This document shows positions 1-6,212 of a stretch of DNA of 8,844 nucleotides, piece after piece. Position 1 is the stretch's first letter, and each line of letters begins with the position of its first letter. The notes below the pieces were generated by a model. The model was not told the origin of the DNA. It saw only the letters and a program-made list of their open reading frames with translations, and made no database searches. A program made the translations under genes and the position numbers. This DNA comes from Acidimicrobiaceae bacterium. GTDB lineage: Bacteria > Actinomycetota > Acidimicrobiia > Acidimicrobiales > Ilumatobacteraceae. Location: positions 1 to 8,844 of the forward strand of contig CANKUF010000020.1 of the NCBI GenBank assembly GCA_947486675.1, written 5' to 3'.

Positions 1-465
1 GTGCAAGGTTTCAATTGCGTGAATCAGTGTCTCTGGAGTTGGCGGGCAACCAGGTGCGTACACGTCTACTGGTACAACTTGGTCAACACCTTGGACGATG
101 GCGTAGTTATTAAACATTCCGCCGCTGCTAGCGCATACGCCCATGCTGATCACCCATTTAGGTTCCATCATTTGGTCGTACACCTGACGAAGTACCGGTG
201 CCATTTTTTGGCTTACGCGTCCAGCAACAATCATGATGTCGGCTTGACGCGGTGATGCGCGAAACACTTCCATACCAAATCGCGCAAGGTCGTAGTGCGG
301 TGCTCCGGTACCCATCATTTCAATGGCACAACATGCCAAGCCAAACGTTGCTCCCCAGCTTGAACGTGAACGCGACCATTTCACGAGGTCTTCAATACGA
401 CCAGTGAGAAAGTTGTGATCGATACCTTCTAGGCCATCATCAAGAACATTACGTACAACTCCCAT
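1..465 (-). CDS. nuoB: NADH-quinone oxidoreductase subunit B (NuoB), 3' end cut by window
   Basis: This is the complex I subunit that carries the terminal iron-sulfur cluster N2, which passes electrons to quinone at the junction of the peripheral arm and the membrane arm. The 155 visible codons read from an ATG at 465 to the window edge with no stop, so the C-terminus is missing. The four N2 cysteine ligands are all visible: the tandem pair C45-C46 (in LACCAIEMM), C111 (GVCAS) and C140 (APGCPP). Their spacing (65 and 29 residues) matches the spacing I recall for E. coli NuoB. The start codon overlaps the nuoA stop as TAATG, which indicates translational coupling. The rest of the nuo operon presumably continues to the left. 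The family assignment is secure. Confidence 0.97.
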   Translation of the reverse strand, partial: MGVVRNVLDDGLEGIDHNFLTGRIEDLVKWSRSRSSWGATFGLACCAIEMMGTGAPHYDLARFGMEVFRASPRQADIMIVAGRVSQKMAPVLRQVYDQMMEPKWVISMGVCASSGGMFNNYAIVQGVDQVVPVDVYAPGCPPTPETLIHAIETLH

Positions 466-941
466 TAGGCAGCTGCTCCTTCGTTGCGGCCTTCTAGGCC
501 GACTCGGCGGATCGTGCTTGTGATCGTGCGTGAACCAGAAGTCATCGGGTTAAATGCATCCTGGTCTAGGCGCACGGCCTTCTTGATTGGACCCCAATCA
601 AGTGCTCCACGTGCAATCGCGTAAACGAATGCAGAAAAGAACACAGCACTAAATGCAATCATTTCAAAAAATGCGTATGCCCCAAGTGCCGAATGCGACA
701 CCGCATATGGATAGACAAAGATGATTTCAATGTCGAACATAATGAACAACATGGCAATGATGTAAAAACTGACAGGAAAACGCTCTGGGGCTTCGCGGCT
801 AGGAACAATTCCGCATTCATACGGTGCTGACTTTGCAGTATTAGGACGTCGAGGTGCCAGCAGTTTTGATGCGACCAGACTGATTGCGCCAAACAGCACA
901 GCAAGAGTCGCCAACACCACGATTGGAAGGTACTGGCCCAC
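465..941 (-). CDS. nuoA: NADH-quinone oxidoreductase subunit A (NuoA)
   Basis: This is a small membrane-arm subunit of complex I, 158 residues with a GTG start. An AAGGA-type ribosome binding site lies about 6 bases before the start. Three transmembrane helices are visible at roughly residues 5-28, 57-78 and 88-110. The conserved family signatures are present: APYECG around C43 in the first loop, and the [19 protein letters not shown] stretch with acidic residues in helix 2. The roughly 40-residue hydrophilic C-terminal tail is longer than in many NuoA proteins and is not conserved in any way I recognise. The gene lies 8 bases after the preceding membrane protein gene and overlaps nuoB by one base, so complex I appears to be co-transcribed with the bc complex upstream. 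Confidence 0.96.
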   Translation of the reverse strand: MGQYLPIVVLATLAVLFGAISLVASKLLAPRRPNTAKSAPYECGIVPSREAPERFPVSFYIIAMLFIMFDIEIIFVYPYAVSHSALGAYAFFEMIAFSAVFFSAFVYAIARGALDWGPIKKAVRLDQDAFNPMTSGSRTITSTIRRVGLEGRNEGAAA

Positions 942-949
942 GAATTTCC

Positions 950-1768
950 TTAAGCCTTAACGGGCGATTTGTCACTGGCGAGATTCTCGCGAAGCACAAG
1001 TTCTCGACGGTGGAGCAACCAGCACAAAATAACGAAGATCATGCCTGACCCAAATGTGATCAAGATGGCCGGTTGACGCTTTGCGCCTAAGTCGCGGATC
1101 ATATAGATGTAGCGGTGCGGCTGTGTTTCGTCTGCCACTGGACGAGCAGGTGCTCGGCCCGGTTCAGTTCGCTGCGGAACGATCGGTACGACTTCTACTA
1201 ATGCGTAGCGCGCTTTATGAAAGAACGCGACGAAGTCGAGTGAGTCGTTAATTTTTGGGAAGCGCTCTCCACCACGGTCATACACGGCGAGGCTCAAATA
1301 TTCGCCTGCAGCAAACTCTTCTGCCTCAATCTGCAAAATCGCATCTGATGCCGCAATTGCTTGTCCGCGCTGTGGGTCTGCTGCGTCAAGCAGTCTCCAG
1401 CCCTCTGTTTGAAACTGAGCAGATGCATTTTCGGCAACTTGGCTCGGCGTCGCTGCGGCTTCAACTGGGCTATCCAAAATGCCTGCAGAGTTCAGAAGGC
1501 TGGCATCACGAATAATCGTGACCGGATCTGCGGGTTTCCACGATGGCTCAGGACCCTTCAATCCAATTCCATATGTCCACCACACTGCTGCCATAACCGT
1601 CATCCAACCGAACAACGCAGACATAACAATAAGGAAACCCAAACGTGCACCCAAGTTGGTACTGACAACTAGGTAGCTACCACCAATCAAAACAATGACC
1701 ATTAATACGACGACGACGACGCCGCGAATCTCTGGTTGCCATGAAACTGCTAACAGTGATGACAACAT
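950..1768 (-). CDS. Unrecognised three-helix membrane protein, possible bc complex accessory subunit
   Basis: I do not recognise this 272-residue protein. It has two hydrophobic helices near the N-terminus (about residues 16-35 and 42-64), a hydrophilic domain of about 170 residues (65-233) and a third helix (about 234-252), followed by a basic tail beginning HRREL. The positive-inside rule puts that tail in the cytoplasm and the large domain on the outer face. No CxxCH heme motif, iron-sulfur cysteine motif or nucleotide-binding motif is visible; the only cysteine (C249) is inside helix 3. The start codon abuts the stop of the diheme cytochrome c gene (TAAATG, no gap), and nuoA follows after 8 bases. 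This position suggests a structural or assembly partner of the bc complex or of a bc/complex I supercomplex. That role is inferred from context only. Confidence 0.85.
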   Translation of the reverse strand: MLSSLLAVSWQPEIRGVVVVVLMVIVLIGGSYLVVSTNLGARLGFLIVMSALFGWMTVMAAVWWTYGIGLKGPEPSWKPADPVTIIRDASLLNSAGILDSPVEAAATPSQVAENASAQFQTEGWRLLDAADPQRGQAIAASDAILQIEAEEFAAGEYLSLAVYDRGGERFPKINDSLDFVAFFHKARYALVEVVPIVPQRTEPGRAPARPVADETQPHRYIYMIRDLGAKRQPAILITFGSGMIFVILCWLLHRRELVLRENLASDKSPVKA

Positions 1769-2830
1769 TTACAGACCTCGCACGTAATCGACGATTGCAT
1801 TTACTTGTTCGTCGGTGAGCATTGCGCCAAAGGCTGGCATGCGTCCGCTGCCCTGACCTTGTTCGCCGTAACGCTTGCCGTACTCGCTACCACCCTTGAT
1901 GAAATTCAACATGTCGTTCTTCACGGGGAATTGTCGAACTGCAGAACCACCCGTGAGGTTTGGACCAAGTGCTCCACCACCGGTGATCTGTGGATCGCCG
2001 TATGACCAACCCTTTGTGTGGCAGCGTGCGCACGAATAGTTTCCGCCACCCAAATCTAAGTTGAACAGTGCCTCGCCAAATGACGAGTATGTTCCAGCAG
2101 CAACTAAACGCTCTGCTTCGGCAGTGATTTCATCCTGCTTTGCTTTAGGCAAATGTCCACCGTCGCAAATACGTGGGTCGGCATCAACAACGGTGCAGTT
2201 TTCACGAGGAATCTGAATGCTCTTCAAATATGACAGAACAGTTTGAATTTGCTGCTCATTCATTGGTCCACCACCAACCACACCCCACGGAGACATTGGC
2301 GAGAATGGGCGACCGTATTCAAGAATGAACCGCACTTCGCTTTCGCTGAATCGGTAAAAAATGGTATTCACTGCGGGAGCCTTCCAGCTCACTTCACGAA
2401 CTTCACCAGTTTTTGTATCCGTCAGTGCGTACACCGCTGCACCACCAGCACCTTTTGTTCCACCGTGGCAACCCGCACAGTTAAACCCGCCGTTTGCAGT
2501 CACATCGTAAAGTCGGCCACCCCACGACGCGAAGCGATGATCCCAGCCATTTATCGCACCTTGTTGACGACCTGGTTCCAGAATCCAATACAGCGGCAAC
2601 GCAAGAGTGACCACAGCAAGAAACAAAATTCCGATGAGCTGTGTGCGCTCAATTTTCTTTCCTTCAAGAATTTCGTCGTCATAGTACGGCTTGCGGTTTG
2701 CAGCAAGCTTGATTTCAGATCCAATTTCTGCACGGCTCTTACGAATGTTGCTAAGGCCATATATGGCCCAACCAATGAGCGCAGTGATGAGGAAGAACCA
2801 AGAAATATTTGTTGTGACATCGGCAAACAT
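1769..2830 (-). CDS. Membrane-anchored diheme cytochrome c of the bc complex
   Basis: Probably the cytochrome c subunit that takes electrons from the Rieske protein. I chose the ATG at 2830 (353 residues). It overlaps the Rieske stop as TGATG and has a GGAGG 9 bases upstream; an upstream in-frame start at 2854 would lie inside the Rieske gene. Two helices (about residues 10-27 and 66-84) flank a basic, charged loop, so the N-terminus should face outward and the heme part should also be outside. Two heme c sites are visible: CAGCH at 118-122 and CARCH at 267-271. Likely methionine ligands are M179 or M190 for the first domain and M331 (GRMPAFG) for the second. The linker between the domains carries C212 and C222, a possible disulfide. 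The two N-terminal anchors differ from the single C-terminal anchor of canonical actinobacterial QcrC, so I give no symbol. Confidence 0.92.
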   Translation of the reverse strand: MFADVTTNISWFFLITALIGWAIYGLSNIRKSRAEIGSEIKLAANRKPYYDDEILEGKKIERTQLIGILFLAVVTLALPLYWILEPGRQQGAINGWDHRFASWGGRLYDVTANGGFNCAGCHGGTKGAGGAAVYALTDTKTGEVREVSWKAPAVNTIFYRFSESEVRFILEYGRPFSPMSPWGVVGGGPMNEQQIQTVLSYLKSIQIPRENCTVVDADPRICDGGHLPKAKQDEITAEAERLVAAGTYSSFGEALFNLDLGGGNYSCARCHTKGWSYGDPQITGGGALGPNLTGGSAVRQFPVKNDMLNFIKGGSEYGKRYGEQGQGSGRMPAFGAMLTDEQVNAIVDYVRGL

Positions 2831-3675
2831 CAGTGTGATCCTCCACCCACGCAATGCGGGCCTTCAGCTTCTTGACCTGTGGTGTTGGTTCCAATTGGTG
2901 GACCACCAAACACTGTTCCCGTGTCAACAACTACGACACCGTTGGCAACGGAGACACCGAAGCGATCCATGCCACGTGGTGCAGGACCACCCTTCTTTTC
3001 GCCAACACGATTGAACTGCGAACCATGACATGGGCATTCGAACCACTGTGAGCTGCCACATTCTGGAACTCGGCAACCAAGGTGCGGACACTTCTGATAG
3101 AGCGCGATCAATCCAGATTCAAGTCCTGAATACACCGGAGCCTGATGCCCATAGGCAACTTGACCCTTTGACAATGATTCCTTTGGATACTCGGTGATCC
3201 AAGCACGTGCTTGCGGCATGTACAAGAAGCCCTTATTTGCACGAATTTGGGTAACCACGTCACTCAAATTTCCAATGGTGATCTTTGAACCGAAACCACC
3301 AGACGAACTCGTCCATAGAAATGCAATAAGGGATGCACCAAATCCGCCAAGGCTTGCGCTCATCAGCGTGACAATTGCGCGGTTGAAAAATTTACGACGA
3401 GTTACGCCAAGAGCTTCTTCGTCAGGGGCTACCCATGGTTCAACTTCGGCTTTAGGTGCCAAAACGATTGAAGAATTTTGCTTGCGCACGACTGCTTCAA
3501 ACTGACGTCCGGTGAGTTGCTCTGGATCAACTGCTCCACGATCCTTCTTGCGTGTTTCGCGCGCAAGTGTTCCCGTTCCGCGAACGCCCGAGGCACGTGA
3601 CGAGGTCAGCACAACGCCGACTCCAGCAACGAGCAGGACCGCAATTGCGATAGTGATGATTTGAATTGTTGTCAT
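2830..3675 (-). CDS. Rieske [2Fe-2S] protein of a bc/b6f-type complex
   Basis: This is the Rieske subunit, which takes the first electron from quinol at the Qo site and hands it to a cytochrome c. In 281 residues there is an N-terminal helix (about 4-24), a basic linker, a second helix (about 99-121) preceded by TRRKFF, and the outer [2Fe-2S] domain. Both cluster boxes are complete: CPHLGC at 196-201 and CPCHGS at 214-219. The ligands are C196, H198, C214 and H217, with C201 and C216 as the expected disulfide. The twin arginine at 93-94 directly before the second helix resembles a Tat signal, which would fit export of a folded cluster domain. Actinobacterial QcrA usually has three helices; this one shows two. 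There is an extra cysteine at 206 and a tail containing C275. The name could be petC or qcrA, so I leave the symbol empty. Confidence 0.95.
   Translation of the reverse strand: MTTIQIITIAIAVLLVAGVGVVLTSSRASGVRGTGTLARETRKKDRGAVDPEQLTGRQFEAVVRKQNSSIVLAPKAEVEPWVAPDEEALGVTRRKFFNRAIVTLMSASLGGFGASLIAFLWTSSSGGFGSKITIGNLSDVVTQIRANKGFLYMPQARAWITEYPKESLSKGQVAYGHQAPVYSGLESGLIALYQKCPHLGCRVPECGSSQWFECPCHGSQFNRVGEKKGGPAPRGMDRFGVSVANGVVVVDTGTVFGGPPIGTNTTGQEAEGPHCVGGGSH
2840..2844 (-). promoter_or_regulatory. Ribosome binding site fixing the diheme cytochrome c start at 2830
   Basis: GGAGG on the minus strand lies 9 bases before the ATG at 2830, inside the last codons of the Rieske gene. It supports the TGATG coupled start over the upstream in-frame codon at 2854. 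Confidence 0.7.
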
Positions 3676-3689
3676 AAATAGATCTCGCT

Positions 3690-4430
3690 TTAGAGCTCGA
3701 AGAAAATTCCGTCACGCCATGGGAACGTGAAGTTGTAGCCAGGTCCGCGGAAGAACGAGCTCACGATCACGAGTACAGCCCAGAACATCAGGAAGATCGT
3801 AAACATGCTGGTCATGAACTTGCGATCTTCTGGTTTGTTTGAAACGGTTTTGTCAAGGTACGGAGAGAACATCAACGCCACAAGACCAACGGTTGGAAGA
3901 GTCACACCAGCAATCATTGGGTGGAACATGGTGAGCAATTCCTGAAGACCAAGGAAGTACCACGGAGCCTTCGAAGGGTTAGGTGTTTGGTTGAAGTTCG
4001 CTGCTTGCAATAACGGTGCATTCACTACCCACGAGAACACAAACAAGAATGCGGTGCACGCAAGTGATGCAACGAATTCAACAGCCAACAAGTGTGGCCA
4101 TGTGTGTACTTTGTCTACTGGTTCGGACTTAACGTCTTGAATTGAACCCGACTTAACTACGGTCAACAAACGTTGTGTGTGTCCACCAGGACCCGCAGCC
4201 ATTGGAACATTTCCCTCTGCTGGAGCAGTGACTACTGAGCCACTTGGCTTTTCTGCGACTGCAACTGAACCGCCAGCCTTTGCTGCTTTGCTGCGCTCAA
4301 GCAAGTGAGCAGGAATGCGCGAGTCACTCGTTGCTTCGCCTTCTGTTGATGCGCCTGCACCTGCATCTGCTGCAGCTTTTTCACGAGCAGCCTGTGCGCG
4401 CTTTAAGAGGTGTTCTGGAATTTCAGTCAT
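3690..4430 (-). CDS. petD: Cytochrome b C-terminal half (subunit IV/PetD-like) with N-terminal extension
   Basis: This is the second half of a split cytochrome b, forming part of the quinol oxidation (Qo) site. The 246 residues divide into a hydrophilic Ala/Gly-rich extension (1-108) and a subunit IV-like core with three helices (about 115-137, 172-191 and 206-227). The Qo signature reads APWY at 155-158, followed by FLGLQELL, in place of the PEWY of b6f and mitochondrial complexes. The extension begins with TEIPEHLLKR and holds a second, diverged copy, RIPAHLLERSKAAK, at 38-51. The first peptide recurs exactly on the monoheme cytochrome c at 6430. The ATG at 4430 has an AGGAT about 10 bases upstream and lies 30 bases after the cytochrome b6-like gene. 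The petD symbol denotes family membership, not photosynthesis. Confidence 0.93.
   Translation of the reverse strand: MTEIPEHLLKRAQAAREKAAADAGAGASTEGEATSDSRIPAHLLERSKAAKAGGSVAVAEKPSGSVVTAPAEGNVPMAAGPGGHTQRLLTVVKSGSIQDVKSEPVDKVHTWPHLLAVEFVASLACTAFLFVFSWVVNAPLLQAANFNQTPNPSKAPWYFLGLQELLTMFHPMIAGVTLPTVGLVALMFSPYLDKTVSNKPEDRKFMTSMFTIFLMFWAVLVIVSSFFRGPGYNFTFPWRDGIFFEL
4269..4430 (-). other. Region coding the tandem IPxHLLxR motif of the subunit IV-like protein
   Basis: This covers residues 1-54 of the subunit IV-like protein. TEIPEHLLKRAQAAREK (residues 2-18) and RIPAHLLERSKAAK (residues 38-51) are two copies of a short helix-forming pattern: Ile-Pro, any residue, His-Leu-Leu, any residue, Arg, then Ala/Lys/Arg-rich. 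They are separated by an Ala/Gly-rich linker. Subunit IV of b6f has its N-terminus on the cytoplasmic (stromal) side, so both copies should face the cytoplasm. The function is unknown to me. Confidence 0.65.
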
Positions 4431-4460
4431 GGCTGATCATCCTTTCAAAAGTTGCATTCA

Positions 4461-5246
4461 TCACAAAGGACCCGAAATTCCGCCGTCTTTACGCACACGC
4501 CAGAAGTGAATAGCCAAGAAAATTACGGTGACAAACGGGAAGAGCAGCACGTGCAATACGTACCAACGCAACAACGTTTCTGCGCCGATTTCGACACCGC
4601 CGAGCAACACGAATCGAACTTGTGATCCAATCACCGGCGAGTAACCCATCATGTTGGTACCCACCGCCACCGCCCAGAGCGCAAGTTGGTCCCACGGCAG
4701 GAGGTAACCGGTAAACGAAAGCAACAACGTGAGCGTGAGCAAGATAACTCCAACAACCCAGTTGAACTCGCGAGGGGCTTTGTACGCACCGTGATAAAAC
4801 ACGCGAGCCATGTGCAAGAACACACTGAGCACCATGAGGTGAGCACCCCATCTGTGCATGTTTCGCACCATCAAACCAAACGTCACCGATGTCTGCAACG
4901 ACTGAATGTCTTGCCAAGCATTGGCTGCTGTTGGTCGATAGAAGAACATCAAGAAAATGCCGGTAACCGTGAGCAAAATGAACAGAAAGAAGCTGAGTCC
5001 GCCGAGGCACAGTGTGTAACTGACCTTTACTGCGTGGCGCTTCACCTTCACTGGGTGCAAGTGATACAGCACCGAGTTCATGATGACGTACGAGCGGTTA
5101 CGCGGTGAGTCGGTGTATCCCTTGCGGAAAATTGAACCAGGGCGGAAAATTGAATTCCACGCCTGACTTCCCTGCAATGTTTCACCCAACTTCGCTGCAC
5201 GCTCTTTCAGCGTGAGGCGAGGCTTTTCTTCAATTGTGCTTGCCAT
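4461..5246 (-). CDS. petB: Cytochrome b6-like subunit (N-terminal cytochrome b) of a bc complex
   Basis: This is the diheme b core of the quinol:cytochrome c oxidoreductase, 261 residues with four helices (about 79-102, 131-151, 163-183 and 229-249). The four heme b histidines are H131 and H145 (helix B) and H232 and H247 (helix D). The 14 residues between the helix D pair are the b6f-type spacing; bc1 has 13. Other b6-like features are FYRPT at 102-106, the GYLLPWDQ stretch and a protein end of ISGPL, exactly as in chloroplast b6. C80 in LCLGG aligns with the b6 cysteine that binds the extra heme c_n near the Qi site. About 70 hydrophilic residues precede the first helix, longer than in plant b6. 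The ferredoxin gene ends 24 bases upstream and the subunit IV gene starts 30 bases downstream. Confidence 0.96.
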   Translation of the reverse strand: MASTIEEKPRLTLKERAAKLGETLQGSQAWNSIFRPGSIFRKGYTDSPRNRSYVIMNSVLYHLHPVKVKRHAVKVSYTLCLGGLSFFLFILLTVTGIFLMFFYRPTAANAWQDIQSLQTSVTFGLMVRNMHRWGAHLMVLSVFLHMARVFYHGAYKAPREFNWVVGVILLTLTLLLSFTGYLLPWDQLALWAVAVGTNMMGYSPVIGSQVRFVLLGGVEIGAETLLRWYVLHVLLFPFVTVIFLAIHFWRVRKDGGISGPL

Positions 5247-5270
5247 ATGTTTCTCCGTGTCCTGAAACTT

Positions 5271-5684
5271 CTACAACCGCATGCCGTATGCGTAGCCGTG
5301 ATTTGCTGTCCGAGTATGTGAATCGCCAGTTGCAGCAGGTGCCCCGACCTTGCCAAGAATGATGACTCCTGTTGGGCAACGATCAACGCAGAGCGCGCAA
5401 CGTGTGCACACATCGTCGTCAATAATGAACAACACGTTGTCGCTTGGGTCGGCACCTGGCATTTCTGTGCCCTGTGCTTCAGCAATTGCGTCTGGTGTGA
5501 CCATGTGGATGCACTTCCATGGGCAAATGTCCACGCAGCCTTCACACATGATGCATTCGCTCTGATCAATGTGAATGAATTGCTTTGGCTTTACAGCCTT
5601 TGCGAGGTAGTCGGCATCCACTTCAACGAGTTGATACTCGTTCGACCACAAGGGCATCGGTGGATTGGCGTCGGTCTTTGTCAT
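5271..5684 (-). CDS. 2x[4Fe-4S] ferredoxin in the bc complex operon
   Basis: This is a small soluble electron carrier of 137 residues with two complete [4Fe-4S] motifs: C44, C47, C50 and C54P (CIMCEGCVDICP), and C93, C96, C99 and C103P (CTRCALCVDRCP). The 38-residue separation between the motifs is longer than in minimal clostridial ferredoxins. C58 is an extra cysteine beside the first cluster. It has no signal peptide or membrane helix, so it should be cytoplasmic. It starts 5 bases after the preceding membrane protein gene and ends 24 bases before the cytochrome b6-like gene, placing it firmly inside the bc operon. It may donate to or accept from the quinone pool through the bc complex, or serve an unrelated reductase. 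The fold is secure; the partner is inferred. Confidence 0.93.
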   Translation of the reverse strand: MTKTDANPPMPLWSNEYQLVEVDADYLAKAVKPKQFIHIDQSECIMCEGCVDICPWKCIHMVTPDAIAEAQGTEMPGADPSDNVLFIIDDDVCTRCALCVDRCPTGVIILGKVGAPAATGDSHTRTANHGYAYGMRL

Positions 5685-5689
5685 GGAAA

Positions 5690-6166
5690 CTAGCCCTTAC
5701 GTACCAATGGTCGGCCGTAGCTTGAAGTTGCAATTGCTTTTGGCTGCACTTCGCCACGCTTCTGCCACCAATTGAACATCTTCACCATGATGGTCATCAA
5801 CACAACATGGATCAGCACAACAATGGTGTCGCGAATGGCTTCATAGCTCAATGTGAATGGGAATTGGCCACCAAACGCTTTTGGCTTCAACAAGTCAAAA
5901 GGCCCAAAAATCAATTTGTCTTTACGCCATCCGAGGTTCTTGTCGGCATGGTCGATGAATTGGTGAGGAACCACGCCAAATGCAATGAACAAAATGGCGA
6001 AAACATAGACAGCACCAAACATGGTCTCTCCCCATGTTGCTTTGCGGTCAACTGGTCGACGCTTACCTGCCCAATACACGCTGTACGTCATCGCAAGTGT
6101 GAGGGCGAGTGAGAAGATGAACGCTTGGTTCACTCCCGGCCATCGAAGAATGTCTATTGCCAGCAT
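5690..6166 (-). CDS. Unrecognised three-helix membrane protein, first gene of the bc operon
   Basis: I do not recognise this 158-residue protein. Helices are visible at about residues 15-33, 48-66 and 112-130. The basic loop GKRRPVDRK (34-42) and the basic tail after MFNWWQKRG suggest an outward N-terminus, a cytoplasmic first loop, an outer loop of about 45 residues (67-111) and a cytoplasmic C-terminus. The outer end of helix 2 has a histidine-containing stretch, VVPHQFIDHAD (H68, H73), and helix 3 has H120. These could be metal or heme ligands, but no known motif is present. It is the first gene of the run, with the ferredoxin start only 5 bases after its stop, so it may be a bc complex subunit or a membrane dock for the ferredoxin. 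The ATG at 6166 has an AGGAAAGG 14 bases away, which is rather far. Confidence 0.85.
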   Translation of the reverse strand: MLAIDILRWPGVNQAFIFSLALTLAMTYSVYWAGKRRPVDRKATWGETMFGAVYVFAILFIAFGVVPHQFIDHADKNLGWRKDKLIFGPFDLLKPKAFGGQFPFTLSYEAIRDTIVVLIHVVLMTIMVKMFNWWQKRGEVQPKAIATSSYGRPLVRKG

Positions 6167-6186
6167 GGTTTGCAGGGATGCCTTTC

Positions 6187-6206
6187 CTCGTGAAATCTCT
6201 CACGAG
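6187..6206. repeat. Perfect 7-bp inverted repeat upstream of the bc operon
   Basis: The arms CTCGTGA (6187-6193) and TCACGAG (6200-6206) are perfectly complementary around a 6-base centre, and the dyad lies 20 bases upstream of the ATG at 6166. On the minus-strand transcript one arm overlaps the edge of the AGGAAAGG Shine-Dalgarno-like element (6181-6188). It could be a regulator's operator or an RNA hairpin that modulates translation of the first gene. The sequence alone does not decide between these. Confidence 0.5.
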
Positions 6207-6212
6207 ACTAGT

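Noticed and set aside
1..255. Open frame on the plus strand at the left edge
   Set aside because: It is antisense to nuoB, whose four cluster ligands and conserved core are unmistakable on the minus strand.
2831..2854. Upstream start at 2854 for the diheme cytochrome c
   Set aside because: It would overlap the Rieske gene by 25 bases. The ATG at 2830 has GGAGG 9 bases upstream and a TGATG coupling.
2243..2875. 210-residue open frame on the plus strand
   Set aside because: It lies opposite the diheme cytochrome c gene, has no recognisable domain, and its composition looks like antisense translation.
4489..5010. 173-residue open frame on the minus strand in another frame of the cytochrome b6-like gene
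   Set aside because: The overlapping frame encodes a complete b6-like protein with all heme ligands; the alternative frame is a shadow.
4461..6166. Photosynthetic origin suggested by the b6f-like features and the ferredoxin
   Set aside because: No photosystem or pigment genes are visible, split b6-type cytochrome b occurs in many non-photosynthetic bacteria, and the APWY Qo motif and diheme cytochrome c do not fit cyanobacteria.
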